Assembly (NCBI RefSeq): GCF_022267515.1
Contig: NZ_JAKFGB010000012.1
Location: forward strand, 620,001-684,000
Direction: 5' to 3'
Length of the DNA: 64,000 nt
From: Rubinisphaera margarita
Lineage (GTDB): Bacteria > Planctomycetota > Planctomycetia > Planctomycetales > Planctomycetaceae
Positions 35,643-43,860 of this stretch are shown here, one piece after another. Under the pieces are notes generated by a model. The model worked only from the letters and a program-made list of their open reading frames with translations. It had not been told where the DNA came from and did not search any database. Position 1 is the first letter of the stretch. Each line of letters opens with the position of its first letter. Position numbers and translations under genes: made by a program.

Positions 35643-38600
35643 GTGAAAGACAGATAGACGATGAGTTCTCTGCGAACGAACATGCACAGCACGATGTGCC
35701 GGACGAAGCAAATGCTTCCACATTGGCGAAGTTCTTTATTCTTCGTCCCGTGTTCGGCCTGCTCCTGCTGGTTCTGTTCATTGCCTGGGGGTTGATGGCC
35801 TACGATTCTCTGGTCAAAGAATCGATGCCTGATCTGGAAATTCCTCAGGCAACGATTACTACAGTCTGGCCGGGCGCAGATCCCGAATCGATTGAGCAGG
35901 AAGTCACCGAGAAAATTGAAACCTCCGTGATGTCCATGCGGGGTGTGAAGCGCGTCCGCAGTTCCTCCTTCGATTCTTATTCGATTATCGCTGTCGAGTT
36001 TCAGGCCGAAGCCGATTTATCGGAATCCATGCAGCTGCTCCGCGTGGAAGTCGACGACGCCTTCGGGGAATTGCCACGGGAAATTGAGAAGCCACAGGTC
36101 ACTCAGGTATCTGTTGATGACGCGCCGATTTTGAGTGTCGTGCTTTATGGAGATGTCGACGCAGCCGTTCTGAGCCGCACCGCAGTTAATCTTGAAAAAT
36201 CGATGCAACGTGTGGAAGGCGTGAATGAAGTTCGCATCGGAGGACTCCGCGAAGAGATCATTCGAATCCAACTCTATTCAGATCGGCTGGCGGCTCTCGG
36301 TATACCGCCCACGGTGATTCGCGATCAGATTCAGGCCGCCAATAAGGACATGCCCTGGGGCGAGATCGAAAGCGATGCACTCGGCGCGACACTTCGGCTG
36401 TTCGGTCGATTTCGTGATCTCGAAGACCTGAAGCATCTTCCGATCACGCGGATCGATGGCGGACGGGTCATCCGGCTGGAAGAACTGGCCGATGTCCGCC
36501 GCGACCTGGAACGCGAATCGTCTCGAGCATTCTTGAGCTGGGGTGGAGAACCATACCAGCGCTCCATTGAAATGTCCCTGACGAAAGCGCCCGGTTCCGA
36601 TACTGTCGAAGCCATTGCCAATGCCCGGGCCGAACTGGAACGACTTCAGAGCGACTCGGACTGGCCGCACGGGTTACAGTATCGGATCACGACGGACCAG
36701 TCAGAGAAAATCTGGGAATCTCTGATGCGCGTTTTTGACAATGCCTGGCAGGCAATGCTTTGCGTCTTTGTGGTGTTGTTTTTCATGCTAACGTGGCGCG
36801 AGGCGCTAATTGCCGGCTTGTCGATTCCGCTGACATTTCTGGGAGCGATGGGGACGATCTGGTTCCTGGGTTACACGCTCAACGAGATGGTTTTGATCGG
36901 AATGGTGCTTGCGCTCGGGCTGCTGGTCGATGTCTTTATTCTGATGATGGAAGGGCTGCACGATGGAATCTTTGTCGAGAATATGACCTTCGGTCAGGCC
37001 GCGCTCAATACTGTGAAACGGTTCGCGGTTCCTGCTCTGGCGGGACAGGGAACGACAATCCTGGCACTGGTCCCGCTGATAGCAATCACAGGCACATCGG
37101 GGAAATTCATCCGTATTCTTCCAGTGACGATGATCAGTTGCCTGGTCATCAGCTTCATTGTGGCAATCCTGATCGATATTCCAGTCTCGCGATACCTGTT
37201 AGGCGGACTAAAGGCGAAGGATGATCGTAAGACGTTCGTCGACCGCATCAGTTCGGCTCTCTCACGTCGGCTCTACCGTTGGAGCCTGGCGACGACGGTA
37301 TGTAATCGCTGGATCGCTTTCGGATGGGTCTTAGGCACACTTATTCTGTTCGCAGGTGCGTCGATGCTGTTCCTGCAATTGCCCACGCTGATGTACTCAG
37401 CGAGAGATGGGTTGAGCATGGGCGTCACTGTGGAACTTCCGGCCGGAACTACACTCGATCGTTCTCAGGAGTGTGCCGATCTGATTGGTGAAATTCTGCG
37501 TGAGAAGCCTTATCTCGAAAGCGTCGTCAAGCTGGTGGGCAATAAGAGCCCGATGGCTAGAACATCATTGGGTGATGCTTTGCAGCCGAGTTCCGGAAGT
37601 TATTTTGTGGGCTTTTCCTGCACGTTCGTTGCTCGGGAACTCAGGGACTTACCCGCGTACGGTTACACAGATGATCTTCGCGCCGAAGTCGAAGAGGCCG
37701 TGGAGAGTCATTTCCCCGGTTCCAGCGTGAGTCTCGCTGCCGATACCGGACAACCAACATCTGGCGATCCTGTTCAACTGCAGATCGTCGGCGACGACAT
37801 GGACAAGCTTCGGGAACTGTCGTTACAGGTTCAGTCGGAGATTTCGGAGATTCCAGGTACAATCGATGCACGAGATAATCTTGGCAACAAACGCCTTGAT
37901 ATTCGATTACTACCACGCCGCGAAGCGCTTGATTTCTACGATATCACGCATGACCAGCTGGCGAGCCAGGTTCGTTATGCGATGGATTCTCAGGAGGTCG
38001 GTCGATTTGCCGTCGATGGTGTCGATGAAGATCTCGATATCCGCATGGGAACCAGTTGGCCCAGCAGGAACGGTCACCTGGGTGGACCGACCCGCATGGA
38101 TGAACTCGTTTCGATGCGAGTTTATCGCCCGACGGGGGAAACTGTTCCGCTGATGGCTGTCGTTGAACCAGTGCTCCAGCCGGCTCCGCTCTCTATAACG
38201 AGGGAAGATGGTCAGCGATCGATCACCGTTTCAAGCAAAGTGCAAGGCAGGGTTGCTTCGGAAGTTACGGATGAACTCACACCGAAACTCGACAAGCTTT
38301 CTGAAACCTGGCCGGCTGGGTACGGGTACCATATGGGAGGAGAGGCCGAGGAAGCTGCGGAGGCGTTCGGCTCTGCTGGACAGATGATGTTTATCTCCCT
38401 CTTCATGGTTTTCGGTCTCCTCGTGCTGCTGTTCGGCAGCTTCACGCAGCCGTTTATCATCATGATGACGATCCCGATGGCGTTGATTGGAACCTTTACC
38501 GGTTTCTATGTTGCTGACATGGCGTTCTCCTTCACCGCGATGATTGGAATCATTTCTCTGATTGGAATCGTGGTCAACGATTCCATCGTGATGGTCGAGA

Positions 38601-38866
38601 CCATGAACGAGCACCTGCGAAAGGGAATGAGCGTGAAAGAATCCGCCGCCCGTGGTGGCGCTGATCGTCTGCGGCCCATTCTCAGCACAAGTATCACAAC
38701 GATCATTGGCCTCATTCCGCTCATGCTGAGTGACCCGATGTGGGAGCCGCTGTGTAGCGCTGTGATTTACGGTTTGATGGCTTCAACGGTTCTATCGCTG
38801 GCGATCATTCCTCCTTTGTTCATTCTGTTGACTCGCAAAGAGCCAGGACAGATCTCAGCCATCTAG
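35639..38866 (+). CDS. RND-type efflux pump, inner-membrane permease (AcrB/HAE superfamily)
   Basis: The 1,075-residue protein starts at a GTG overlapping the upstream stop. It shows the RND layout twice: helix 1 (FGLLLLVLFIAWGLMAYDSLVKESMPDLEIPQATITTVWPGADPESIEQEVTEKIE in outline), a porter domain, then a helix cluster with GMVLALGLLVDVFILMMEGLHD, corresponding to the GxxVDDAIV proton-relay helix of TM4. The second half repeats this with FSFTAMIGIISLIGIVVNDSIVMVETMNEHLRKG. Only one Asp of the canonical TM4 Asp pair is kept (LLVDVF), so energisation may differ from AcrB. Substrate cannot be told from sequence; drug or lipophile export is typical. Confidence 0.94.
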   Translation: MSERQIDDEFSANEHAQHDVPDEANASTLAKFFILRPVFGLLLLVLFIAWGLMAYDSLVKESMPDLEIPQATITTVWPGADPESIEQEVTEKIETSVMSMRGVKRVRSSSFDSYSIIAVEFQAEADLSESMQLLRVEVDDAFGELPREIEKPQVTQVSVDDAPILSVVLYGDVDAAVLSRTAVNLEKSMQRVEGVNEVRIGGLREEIIRIQLYSDRLAALGIPPTVIRDQIQAANKDMPWGEIESDALGATLRLFGRFRDLEDLKHLPITRIDGGRVIRLEELADVRRDLERESSRAFLSWGGEPYQRSIEMSLTKAPGSDTVEAIANARAELERLQSDSDWPHGLQYRITTDQSEKIWESLMRVFDNAWQAMLCVFVVLFFMLTWREALIAGLSIPLTFLGAMGTIWFLGYTLNEMVLIGMVLALGLLVDVFILMMEGLHDGIFVENMTFGQAALNTVKRFAVPALAGQGTTILALVPLIAITGTSGKFIRILPVTMISCLVISFIVAILIDIPVSRYLLGGLKAKDDRKTFVDRISSALSRRLYRWSLATTVCNRWIAFGWVLGTLILFAGASMLFLQLPTLMYSARDGLSMGVTVELPAGTTLDRSQECADLIGEILREKPYLESVVKLVGNKSPMARTSLGDALQPSSGSYFVGFSCTFVARELRDLPAYGYTDDLRAEVEEAVESHFPGSSVSLAADTGQPTSGDPVQLQIVGDDMDKLRELSLQVQSEISEIPGTIDARDNLGNKRLDIRLLPRREALDFYDITHDQLASQVRYAMDSQEVGRFAVDGVDEDLDIRMGTSWPSRNGHLGGPTRMDELVSMRVYRPTGETVPLMAVVEPVLQPAPLSITREDGQRSITVSSKVQGRVASEVTDELTPKLDKLSETWPAGYGYHMGGEAEEAAEAFGSAGQMMFISLFMVFGLLVLLFGSFTQPFIIMMTIPMALIGTFTGFYVADMAFSFTAMIGIISLIGIVVNDSIVMVETMNEHLRKGMSVKESAARGGADRLRPILSTSITTIIGLIPLMLSDPMWEPLCSAVIYGLMASTVLSLAIIPPLFILLTRKEPGQISAI

Positions 38867-38890
38867 TCCGTCCAGGAAATGGAATTTGCC

Positions 38891-39085
38891 ATGCTCGTAC
38901 TGACAACGAAACCAGGAGATTCGATCATGATTTCTGACGACATCCGTCTGACTCTGACGAGAACCGCCGGGAACCGAATTGAGATTGGAATCGAGGCGCC
39001 GCGGAGGATCGGAGTCGAACGCATGGAAGTTCGCTCTCGGAATGATGCCGGGTTGGAGATTCTCCCTGTCCGATCTCCAGGCTAG
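38891..39085 (+). CDS. CsrA-like RNA-binding regulator
   Basis: From the ATG at 38891 the 64-residue protein reads MLVLTTKPGDSIMISDDIRL and continues to IGIEAPRRIGVERMEV. This aligns along its whole length with CsrA/RsmA (MLVLTRKPGE, IGDDI, GIEAPK, VHREEV). The RNA-binding strand residues near position 4 and the Arg of VxR are retained. CsrA dimers bind GGA motifs in mRNA leaders and repress or stabilise messages. It follows the RND gene by 24 bases and is probably in the same transcript. The last 18 residues are more divergent, as is common. Confidence 0.9.
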   Translation: MLVLTTKPGDSIMISDDIRLTLTRTAGNRIEIGIEAPRRIGVERMEVRSRNDAGLEILPVRSPG

Positions 39086-39114
39086 CCATTCGCAATCTTC
39101 GACGTGCCCCTCGG

Positions 39115-39128
39115 ACGGACCAGTCCGT
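39115..39128. promoter_or_regulatory. Second copy of the TetR operator dyad
   Basis: The 14-base palindrome ACGGACCAGTCCGT is identical to the copy at 33451-33464 in the tetR promoter and lies 89 bases upstream of the SpoIIAA-like gene at 39217. Flanking bases are also similar on the left (GGACGG versus TGACGG) and the right (TT/C). This suggests the same regulator controls a transcript beginning near 39130. No clear -35/-10 pair was recognised around it. Confidence 0.72.
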
Positions 39129-39216
39129 TCTTGGTTGTTTCTTCCTGGCTCAGATCTCCGGAATATCTGAGCGTCAGGGTTTCACTCTCGCTGCTCTCTT
39201 ATCAGGTAGAAAAAAC

Positions 39217-39609
39217 ATGATTACGACGACGACCTCTCCAAGTACAAATATCATCGAAATGGATATCGCCGGAGAAGTGACCGCTGAAGAACTCGCAGCG
39301 GCCATGGATCTTCTCCGAAAGAGTATCGAAGAGCACGGATCGGTCCGACTTCTGAAGAGAATCCAGGCGGACAAACTTCCGAAATTTCCAATGTCGAAGA
39401 TCTGGGATGACGTCAAGTTCAGCTATCAACATCTTGGCCAAATCACTCACGCAGCCGTCGTCACCGATCATAGAGGGGCCGCGACAATGACCAGCATGAT
39501 GAATCCACTGTTTAAGATGAAGATGAAGTGCTTCCCCAATTCGGACATCGACGAGGCCCGAGAGTGGCTTGCGACAGCAGACACAAATGCTCAAGCATCC
39601 GCCGAATAG
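39217..39609 (+). CDS. SpoIIAA-like (STAS-fold) protein
   Basis: The 130-residue protein matches the SpoIIAA-like family: a beta strand (NIIEMDIAGEVTAEELAAAMDLL), a central VRLLKRIQADKLPKF, then IWDDVKFSYQHLGQITHAAVVTDHRG and a C-terminal CFPNSDIDEAREWL. The family often has a role at membranes or in lipid/stress responses, but no enzymatic activity is established. It is the first gene downstream of the second TetR operator and is likely part of the efflux-linked regulon. A terminator follows 50 bases after its stop. Confidence 0.86.
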   Translation: MITTTTSPSTNIIEMDIAGEVTAEELAAAMDLLRKSIEEHGSVRLLKRIQADKLPKFPMSKIWDDVKFSYQHLGQITHAAVVTDHRGAATMTSMMNPLFKMKMKCFPNSDIDEAREWLATADTNAQASAE

Positions 39610-39659
39610 ATGCGATCCACTCGAACAGAATCCAAGTCGGTTTGGTCCCCATCGACTTG

Positions 39660-39702
39660 CCGAATCGGAGCCAGCCGTGTCCTGGCTTCCGATTCGGTTT
39701 CT
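39660..39702 (+). terminator. Terminator after the SpoIIAA-like gene
   Basis: A stem of about 15 bp with one bulged A (left arm CCGAATCGGAGCCAG from 39660, right arm CTGGCTTCCGATTCGG ending at 39697) is followed by TTTCTTC. It would separate the SpoIIAA-like transcript from the genes beginning at 39811. Confidence 0.8.
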
Positions 39703-39810
39703 TCAAGTGTCAAGAACTTCACGTTCAGCTGGTAGCGAAGGACCTCAAGAGAATCTGTGAACAGTTACGACCAAATCCGATGACCGAGTCAATCAGGCAA
39801 GGAGGCCATG

Positions 39811-40110
39811 ATGAAGCAAAAGACGACACTCTGTATTGAAACCATCGATGGGCGTGAGCAGAATTTTCATCTGCCGGCACCTGTCGAAAACGAACGACAC
39901 TATTCGATCGCGAGCAAGATCGAGAAATTTCTATTCCAGCAAAGCATCGCTCTGATTGTTGACGACGAGTTGATCGTCATTCCGATGCATCAGGTGAAAT
40001 CATTGAGTATTTCACCTCTGCGGAACAAGCTCCCAGAGAATGTGGTCGTTACGGCGACCCGCGCGTCCGTAAGTTGCGATCCCCTCATGGCCGATCGCCT
40101 TTCCGCCTAA
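39811..40110 (+). CDS. Hypothetical protein (99 residues)
   Basis: I chose the second of two adjacent ATGs because GGAGG (39801-39805) is then five bases away. The protein begins MKQKTTLCIETIDGREQNFHLP and is a mixture of strands and short helices (IASKIEKFLFQQSIALIVDDELIVIPMHQVKSLSISP). The central IVDDELIVIPMHQVKSLSI resembles small beta-rich domains that fold around a membrane or regulatory partner, but I do not recognise a family. It precedes the P450 gene by 18 bases and probably shares its transcript. Confidence 0.68.
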   Translation: MKQKTTLCIETIDGREQNFHLPAPVENERHYSIASKIEKFLFQQSIALIVDDELIVIPMHQVKSLSISPLRNKLPENVVVTATRASVSCDPLMADRLSA

Positions 40111-40128
40111 GAGAGAAAGGAAGCTCCA

Positions 40129-41400
40129 ATGCCCACAGCACCCCTTGACCTGTGCTCTGAATCCTTCAAACGAAATCCGTATCCGGAGTTAAAACGTGCA
40201 AGGAAGATCGGCCCCTTCGTTTATGCCCGCCTACCAATGGTTGGCCGAGTCTGGGTTTCCACCGATTATGAATCAACGGTGGCAGTTCTGAGAGACCAGG
40301 AGTATTTCGTTGTTAACCCTCGCAACGCTGGCCGCAAGAAATTTGCGGGGATGAGCTGGTGGATGCCTCGATCATTCAGACGCCTGACCAACACGATGCT
40401 GGCGAAGGATGAACCTGACCACCGTCGACTGCGAAAGCTTGTCGAGTCCGCGTTTCTGCGGCAAAGCATCGATGCCCTGCGTCCTCGCATCGAAGAACTG
40501 ACACATCGTCAGCTGGAGATCATGGCGAGTGCGACGGACAAGCGGACCGGGGAGATTGATTTTCTGAGGCATTTTGCGAGGCCTCTCCCACTGGCCGTGA
40601 TCACTGAATTGCTCGGTCTACCCGAGGAAGATCGAGAGAAGTTTGCTCGTTGGGCTTCCAGCTTTACGTCAATCGAAGGAACCTTCGGTCTTCTGAAGAT
40701 CCTTCCCGGGGTTCGCAAGCTCACTGGATATCTGAAAGAACGGTTTGAGATCTGTCGTCAGCATCCGGAGCCGGACATGATCTCGGCACTCGTAGCTGCC
40801 GAACAGGAAGGCGAGCGGTTGAGTGAGGACGAACTGCTGGCGACTGTGTTTCTTTTACTCATCGCTGGTCATGAAACCACAGTGCATCTGCTGAGCTTGG
40901 GGTTACTGACACTGTTACAGCATCCTGAGCAGAAGACCGCTCTCATGGCCGACTGGTCAAAATCTCGGCCCGCTGTCGATGAAATCCTCCGTCAAGCGAC
41001 TCCAATCCAGATGACCAAACCTCGGTACGTGGCCCGCGACATCGAAATCTGTGGGCATCCATTCTTTCGGGGAGATGTCATCGTCCCTCTTCTCGCTGCT
41101 GCCAATTCTGACCCGAAAGCGTTTTCCGAGCCGGAAGAGTTCCGTATTGATCGAGATTCCCGTAAGCATGTCGCTTTTGGTTCCGGACCACATGTATGCC
41201 TGGGATTGAAGCTTGCCCGAGTGGAAGCGGAAATTGCATTTGAACAACTATTAACAACATATCCCAACCTGGAGTTGGCGATCCCTGAGAAGCACCTTCA
41301 ATGGTACGAGCGGCCGGGAGCTCGGGCGATGAAGGAGATGCCGATCCGACTGAATCAGGTGGCCCACCCTTTGATCAAGGAGCAAGTTCATGTGGCCTGA
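40129..41400 (+). CDS. Cytochrome P450
   Basis: The 423-residue protein contains all P450 signatures: I-helix oxygen-binding motif AGHETT, ExxR in DEILRQ, a PERF-like EEFRIDR, and the heme loop FGSGPHVCLGLKLARVE with the Cys thiolate ligand. It is soluble, with no membrane anchor, and of typical bacterial length. P450 enzymes hydroxylate hydrophobic substrates using two electrons from ferredoxin partners; none is encoded nearby. The stop overlaps the start of the DUF6268 gene (41390-41400), so the two are coupled. The substrate is unknown. Confidence 0.96.
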   Translation: MPTAPLDLCSESFKRNPYPELKRARKIGPFVYARLPMVGRVWVSTDYESTVAVLRDQEYFVVNPRNAGRKKFAGMSWWMPRSFRRLTNTMLAKDEPDHRRLRKLVESAFLRQSIDALRPRIEELTHRQLEIMASATDKRTGEIDFLRHFARPLPLAVITELLGLPEEDREKFARWASSFTSIEGTFGLLKILPGVRKLTGYLKERFEICRQHPEPDMISALVAAEQEGERLSEDELLATVFLLLIAGHETTVHLLSLGLLTLLQHPEQKTALMADWSKSRPAVDEILRQATPIQMTKPRYVARDIEICGHPFFRGDVIVPLLAAANSDPKAFSEPEEFRIDRDSRKHVAFGSGPHVCLGLKLARVEAEIAFEQLLTTYPNLELAIPEKHLQWYERPGARAMKEMPIRLNQVAHPLIKEQVHVA

Positions 41401-42349
41401 ATTATTGGAGTTGTTCAAGAGATTCCCTCAGTTGGTTATTCAGACTTGCCTTGTGGTTTCATGTTGTGAAGTCGCCTGCTCAGAAGAAATCCAACAGCGT
41501 CCGCAGACGGGACATTCTCTCGACTTCGAAGCACAAGCCCCTCCGGCGGCGCAGCTTCCCGCAATCGGCTGGCAATCACTCTTCAAACCGCAGCAGATTT
41601 CCATGAGAGGAACCTGGATCGGGGCAAGCGGAGAAGATGGACTCGGCGTGACAGATCTCAGTCTGTCGACGAGCTTTTCCATGCCTGGCCCGGATATGAA
41701 ATCTTTCATCAGTATTTCGCCGGGCTTGAACGTGCAATACCTCGATGGACCAGAGGGGGTTCCTCTTCCCTCAGAAGTATTCAATGCCTCGCTGACCTTC
41801 TCCTGGATGAAACCGATCAATGAGAGAATGACTTTTGTCGCGGGTGTCTCACCTGGTTACGCGAGTGACCTGAACGCCGGCGGCTCCGACGCGTTCCGGC
41901 TCGTGGCCTTCGGAAGTTTGATCTGGCAAACCACCGAGACCACAAAATGGACATTGGGAGTCGCAGCCACGGGGCGGGAAGATATTCCGATCCTGCCAGC
42001 CGCGGGCGTCATCTGGACTCCAACTCCGGATTGGCAGATTGACATCGGCGCGCCTCGGCCACGAGTCGCTCGTCGAATCGCGGCTCGCGGGACACAAGGT
42101 GACGACTGGATCTACGCAGCGGGTGAGTTTGGCGGCGGCACCTGGGCCGTTGATCGAGGTGGGGTGGAGGACGAGTTGACGATTCGTGACTTTCGGCTCG
42201 TGCTGGGCTGGGAACGTAAAGGGAAGGAAACTTTGAATCCCCGATTTGAAATGGGGTATGTCTTCGGACGCAAAATCGAGTATGAGTCTGATGACTATGA
42301 CTTTTCACCGGGCGATAGCTTGATGCTTCGGACCGGGATTACCTTCTAA
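41390..42349 (+). CDS. DUF6268-type outer-membrane beta-barrel protein
   Basis: The 319-residue protein has an N-terminal hydrophobic region (FPQLVIQTCLVVSCCEVACSE) acting as an export signal. It then has many alternating amphipathic strands, for example LTFSWMKPINERMTFVAGVSPGYASD and LTIRDFRLVLGWERKGKE, ending in the barrel-like C terminus LMLRTGITF. This is the pattern of the DUF6268 family common in Planctomycetota. The start lies inside the P450 gene with an 11-base overlap. A porin-like or lipid-handling role is inferred from fold only. Confidence 0.82.
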   Translation: MWPELLELFKRFPQLVIQTCLVVSCCEVACSEEIQQRPQTGHSLDFEAQAPPAAQLPAIGWQSLFKPQQISMRGTWIGASGEDGLGVTDLSLSTSFSMPGPDMKSFISISPGLNVQYLDGPEGVPLPSEVFNASLTFSWMKPINERMTFVAGVSPGYASDLNAGGSDAFRLVAFGSLIWQTTETTKWTLGVAATGREDIPILPAAGVIWTPTPDWQIDIGAPRPRVARRIAARGTQGDDWIYAAGEFGGGTWAVDRGGVEDELTIRDFRLVLGWERKGKETLNPRFEMGYVFGRKIEYESDDYDFSPGDSLMLRTGITF

Positions 42350-42424
42350 CATTCAACGCCACGATCCCGACCAATTTTGCCTTTCGCGCTCGAATTCGTG
42401 AACAGACCCGAATACTGACGTCTC

Positions 42425-43528
42425 ATGTTGCATTGGATCATCACATGGATTCCCTTTGGGGTTCCTCAGCAGCGCCTGAGCATGCTGATCGCACTGAGTC
42501 TGGTATTCCTGGCACCGGGATGCCAGTCCATGCGGCATTCCGCGAGTGTACCGCGACTGGAAAATCCTCTCGCAGCCTACGCTTCGTGGGGGTGGACAGG
42601 ATTTCGTCGACCAGCCGAGAGTTCGGGGCATGGTCTCGTACCCCTGCGGCCGTACGAGCCCGGAAAGATTCCAGTCGTCTTTATCCACGGTCTGCTGTCT
42701 ACGCCTGGCACGTGGGAAGAAATGACGACCGCCCTGTATTCTGATCAACGGATCGCCGAAGGCTATCAATTCTGGGTCTTTCAATACTCGACCGGCACTT
42801 CGTTTCTGGAATCGGCGAATGATCTTCGCCAGGAACTCCGAGAAGTTGTCAGCAAGCTCGATCCCGATGGCCACGATCCCGCTTTACAGCAAATGGTCCT
42901 GGTCGGACATAGCATGGGCGGACTGCTGACGAAATTGCTCGTCTCGTCCAGTGACAACTGTTTGTGGGATGCGATTTCGGCAGAACCGTTTGAGTATGTC
43001 TCAGCGGATGAGGAAACCAAAAGCGAGATCGAAGCCGTGATGTTCTTTGAACCGTTGCCGTTTGTTCGCCGCGCTGTCTACCTCGCGACTCCGCATCGTG
43101 GGTCCACCTGGGCTGACCGCTCAATGGGACGTTTCGCACGAAGCCTGATTGCCTTCCCAGATTCCGTTCATAGTCGCTATCAGAAGTTGATGAGCAACAA
43201 CTCCGGATTGCTCAGACAGAGTTCGCAGACGATTCCCACCAGCCTCGATCATCTCAAGCCGAATGATCCCATCATGATCGCTCTGCAGGGAATAACGACT
43301 TCCCCAGATGTGGCAGCGCATTCCATTATCGGGATAGGCCATAGTACCAACGGACACGACGGGGATGGAACGGTCGAATTAACGAGCGCCCGCATCGAAG
43401 GCACCACTTCCGAACTGTTCATCGCCGCAGGTCACACCAAAATCCACAAGACGCCGCAGGCGTCCGCAGAGGTTCGCATGATTCTGCATCAGCATTTGCA
43501 TCAGACGGATTTGACGAACGCCCGTTGA
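42425..43528 (+). CDS. Lipase-like alpha/beta hydrolase, probable lipoprotein
   Basis: The 367-residue protein has a hydrophobic leader ending in a lipobox (LIALSLVFLAPGC); an internal ATG at 42482 could be the real start. The hydrolase core shows the oxyanion strand VVFIHGLLSTPGTWE, the nucleophile elbow GHSMGG, and a late His in TKIHKTPQASAEV. The catalytic acid probably lies in HDGDGTVEL. Overall it resembles PGAP1/lipase_2-type enzymes. It would act on lipids or esters at the cell envelope. It follows the barrel gene by 75 bases on the same strand. Confidence 0.85.
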   Translation: MLHWIITWIPFGVPQQRLSMLIALSLVFLAPGCQSMRHSASVPRLENPLAAYASWGWTGFRRPAESSGHGLVPLRPYEPGKIPVVFIHGLLSTPGTWEEMTTALYSDQRIAEGYQFWVFQYSTGTSFLESANDLRQELREVVSKLDPDGHDPALQQMVLVGHSMGGLLTKLLVSSSDNCLWDAISAEPFEYVSADEETKSEIEAVMFFEPLPFVRRAVYLATPHRGSTWADRSMGRFARSLIAFPDSVHSRYQKLMSNNSGLLRQSSQTIPTSLDHLKPNDPIMIALQGITTSPDVAAHSIIGIGHSTNGHDGDGTVELTSARIEGTTSELFIAAGHTKIHKTPQASAEVRMILHQHLHQTDLTNAR

Positions 43529-43860
43529 GAGCAATCGGAGCAGCGTGCTGGAGAGTCCCAACAGCGCAGTTTGGCCGCAATTGTGACCGCATCCCGACCG
43601 AACTGAGTCGGAGCACTTCTCCGGTCGTCCCAGTCAGCCGGCCAATTCCTGCCCACCGAACAGACAATTCTGATTCTTCTCGCTCGCCGAGACCGGTAGG
43701 GAACGGATCACCTGAGCGATCTTTGTATGGGGAACGTACGGAATCGCTGCGAAACATGAAACCAGAGGCATGAATCGCCAGTAAATCCACTGGTGAAGGT
43801 TGTGTCTTATGTAAGATCGCTCTCGATCACGTTCCCACTAAGCCAAAAAGAATTGCCGTC
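43529..43860. other. Gene-free stretch
   Basis: About 330 bases without a credible gene. A weak frame on the plus strand (43525-43773) lacks a ribosome site. The promoter of the repeat-protein/DUF1501/PSD1 operon must lie here; no clear boxes or dyads were recognised. Confidence 0.5.
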
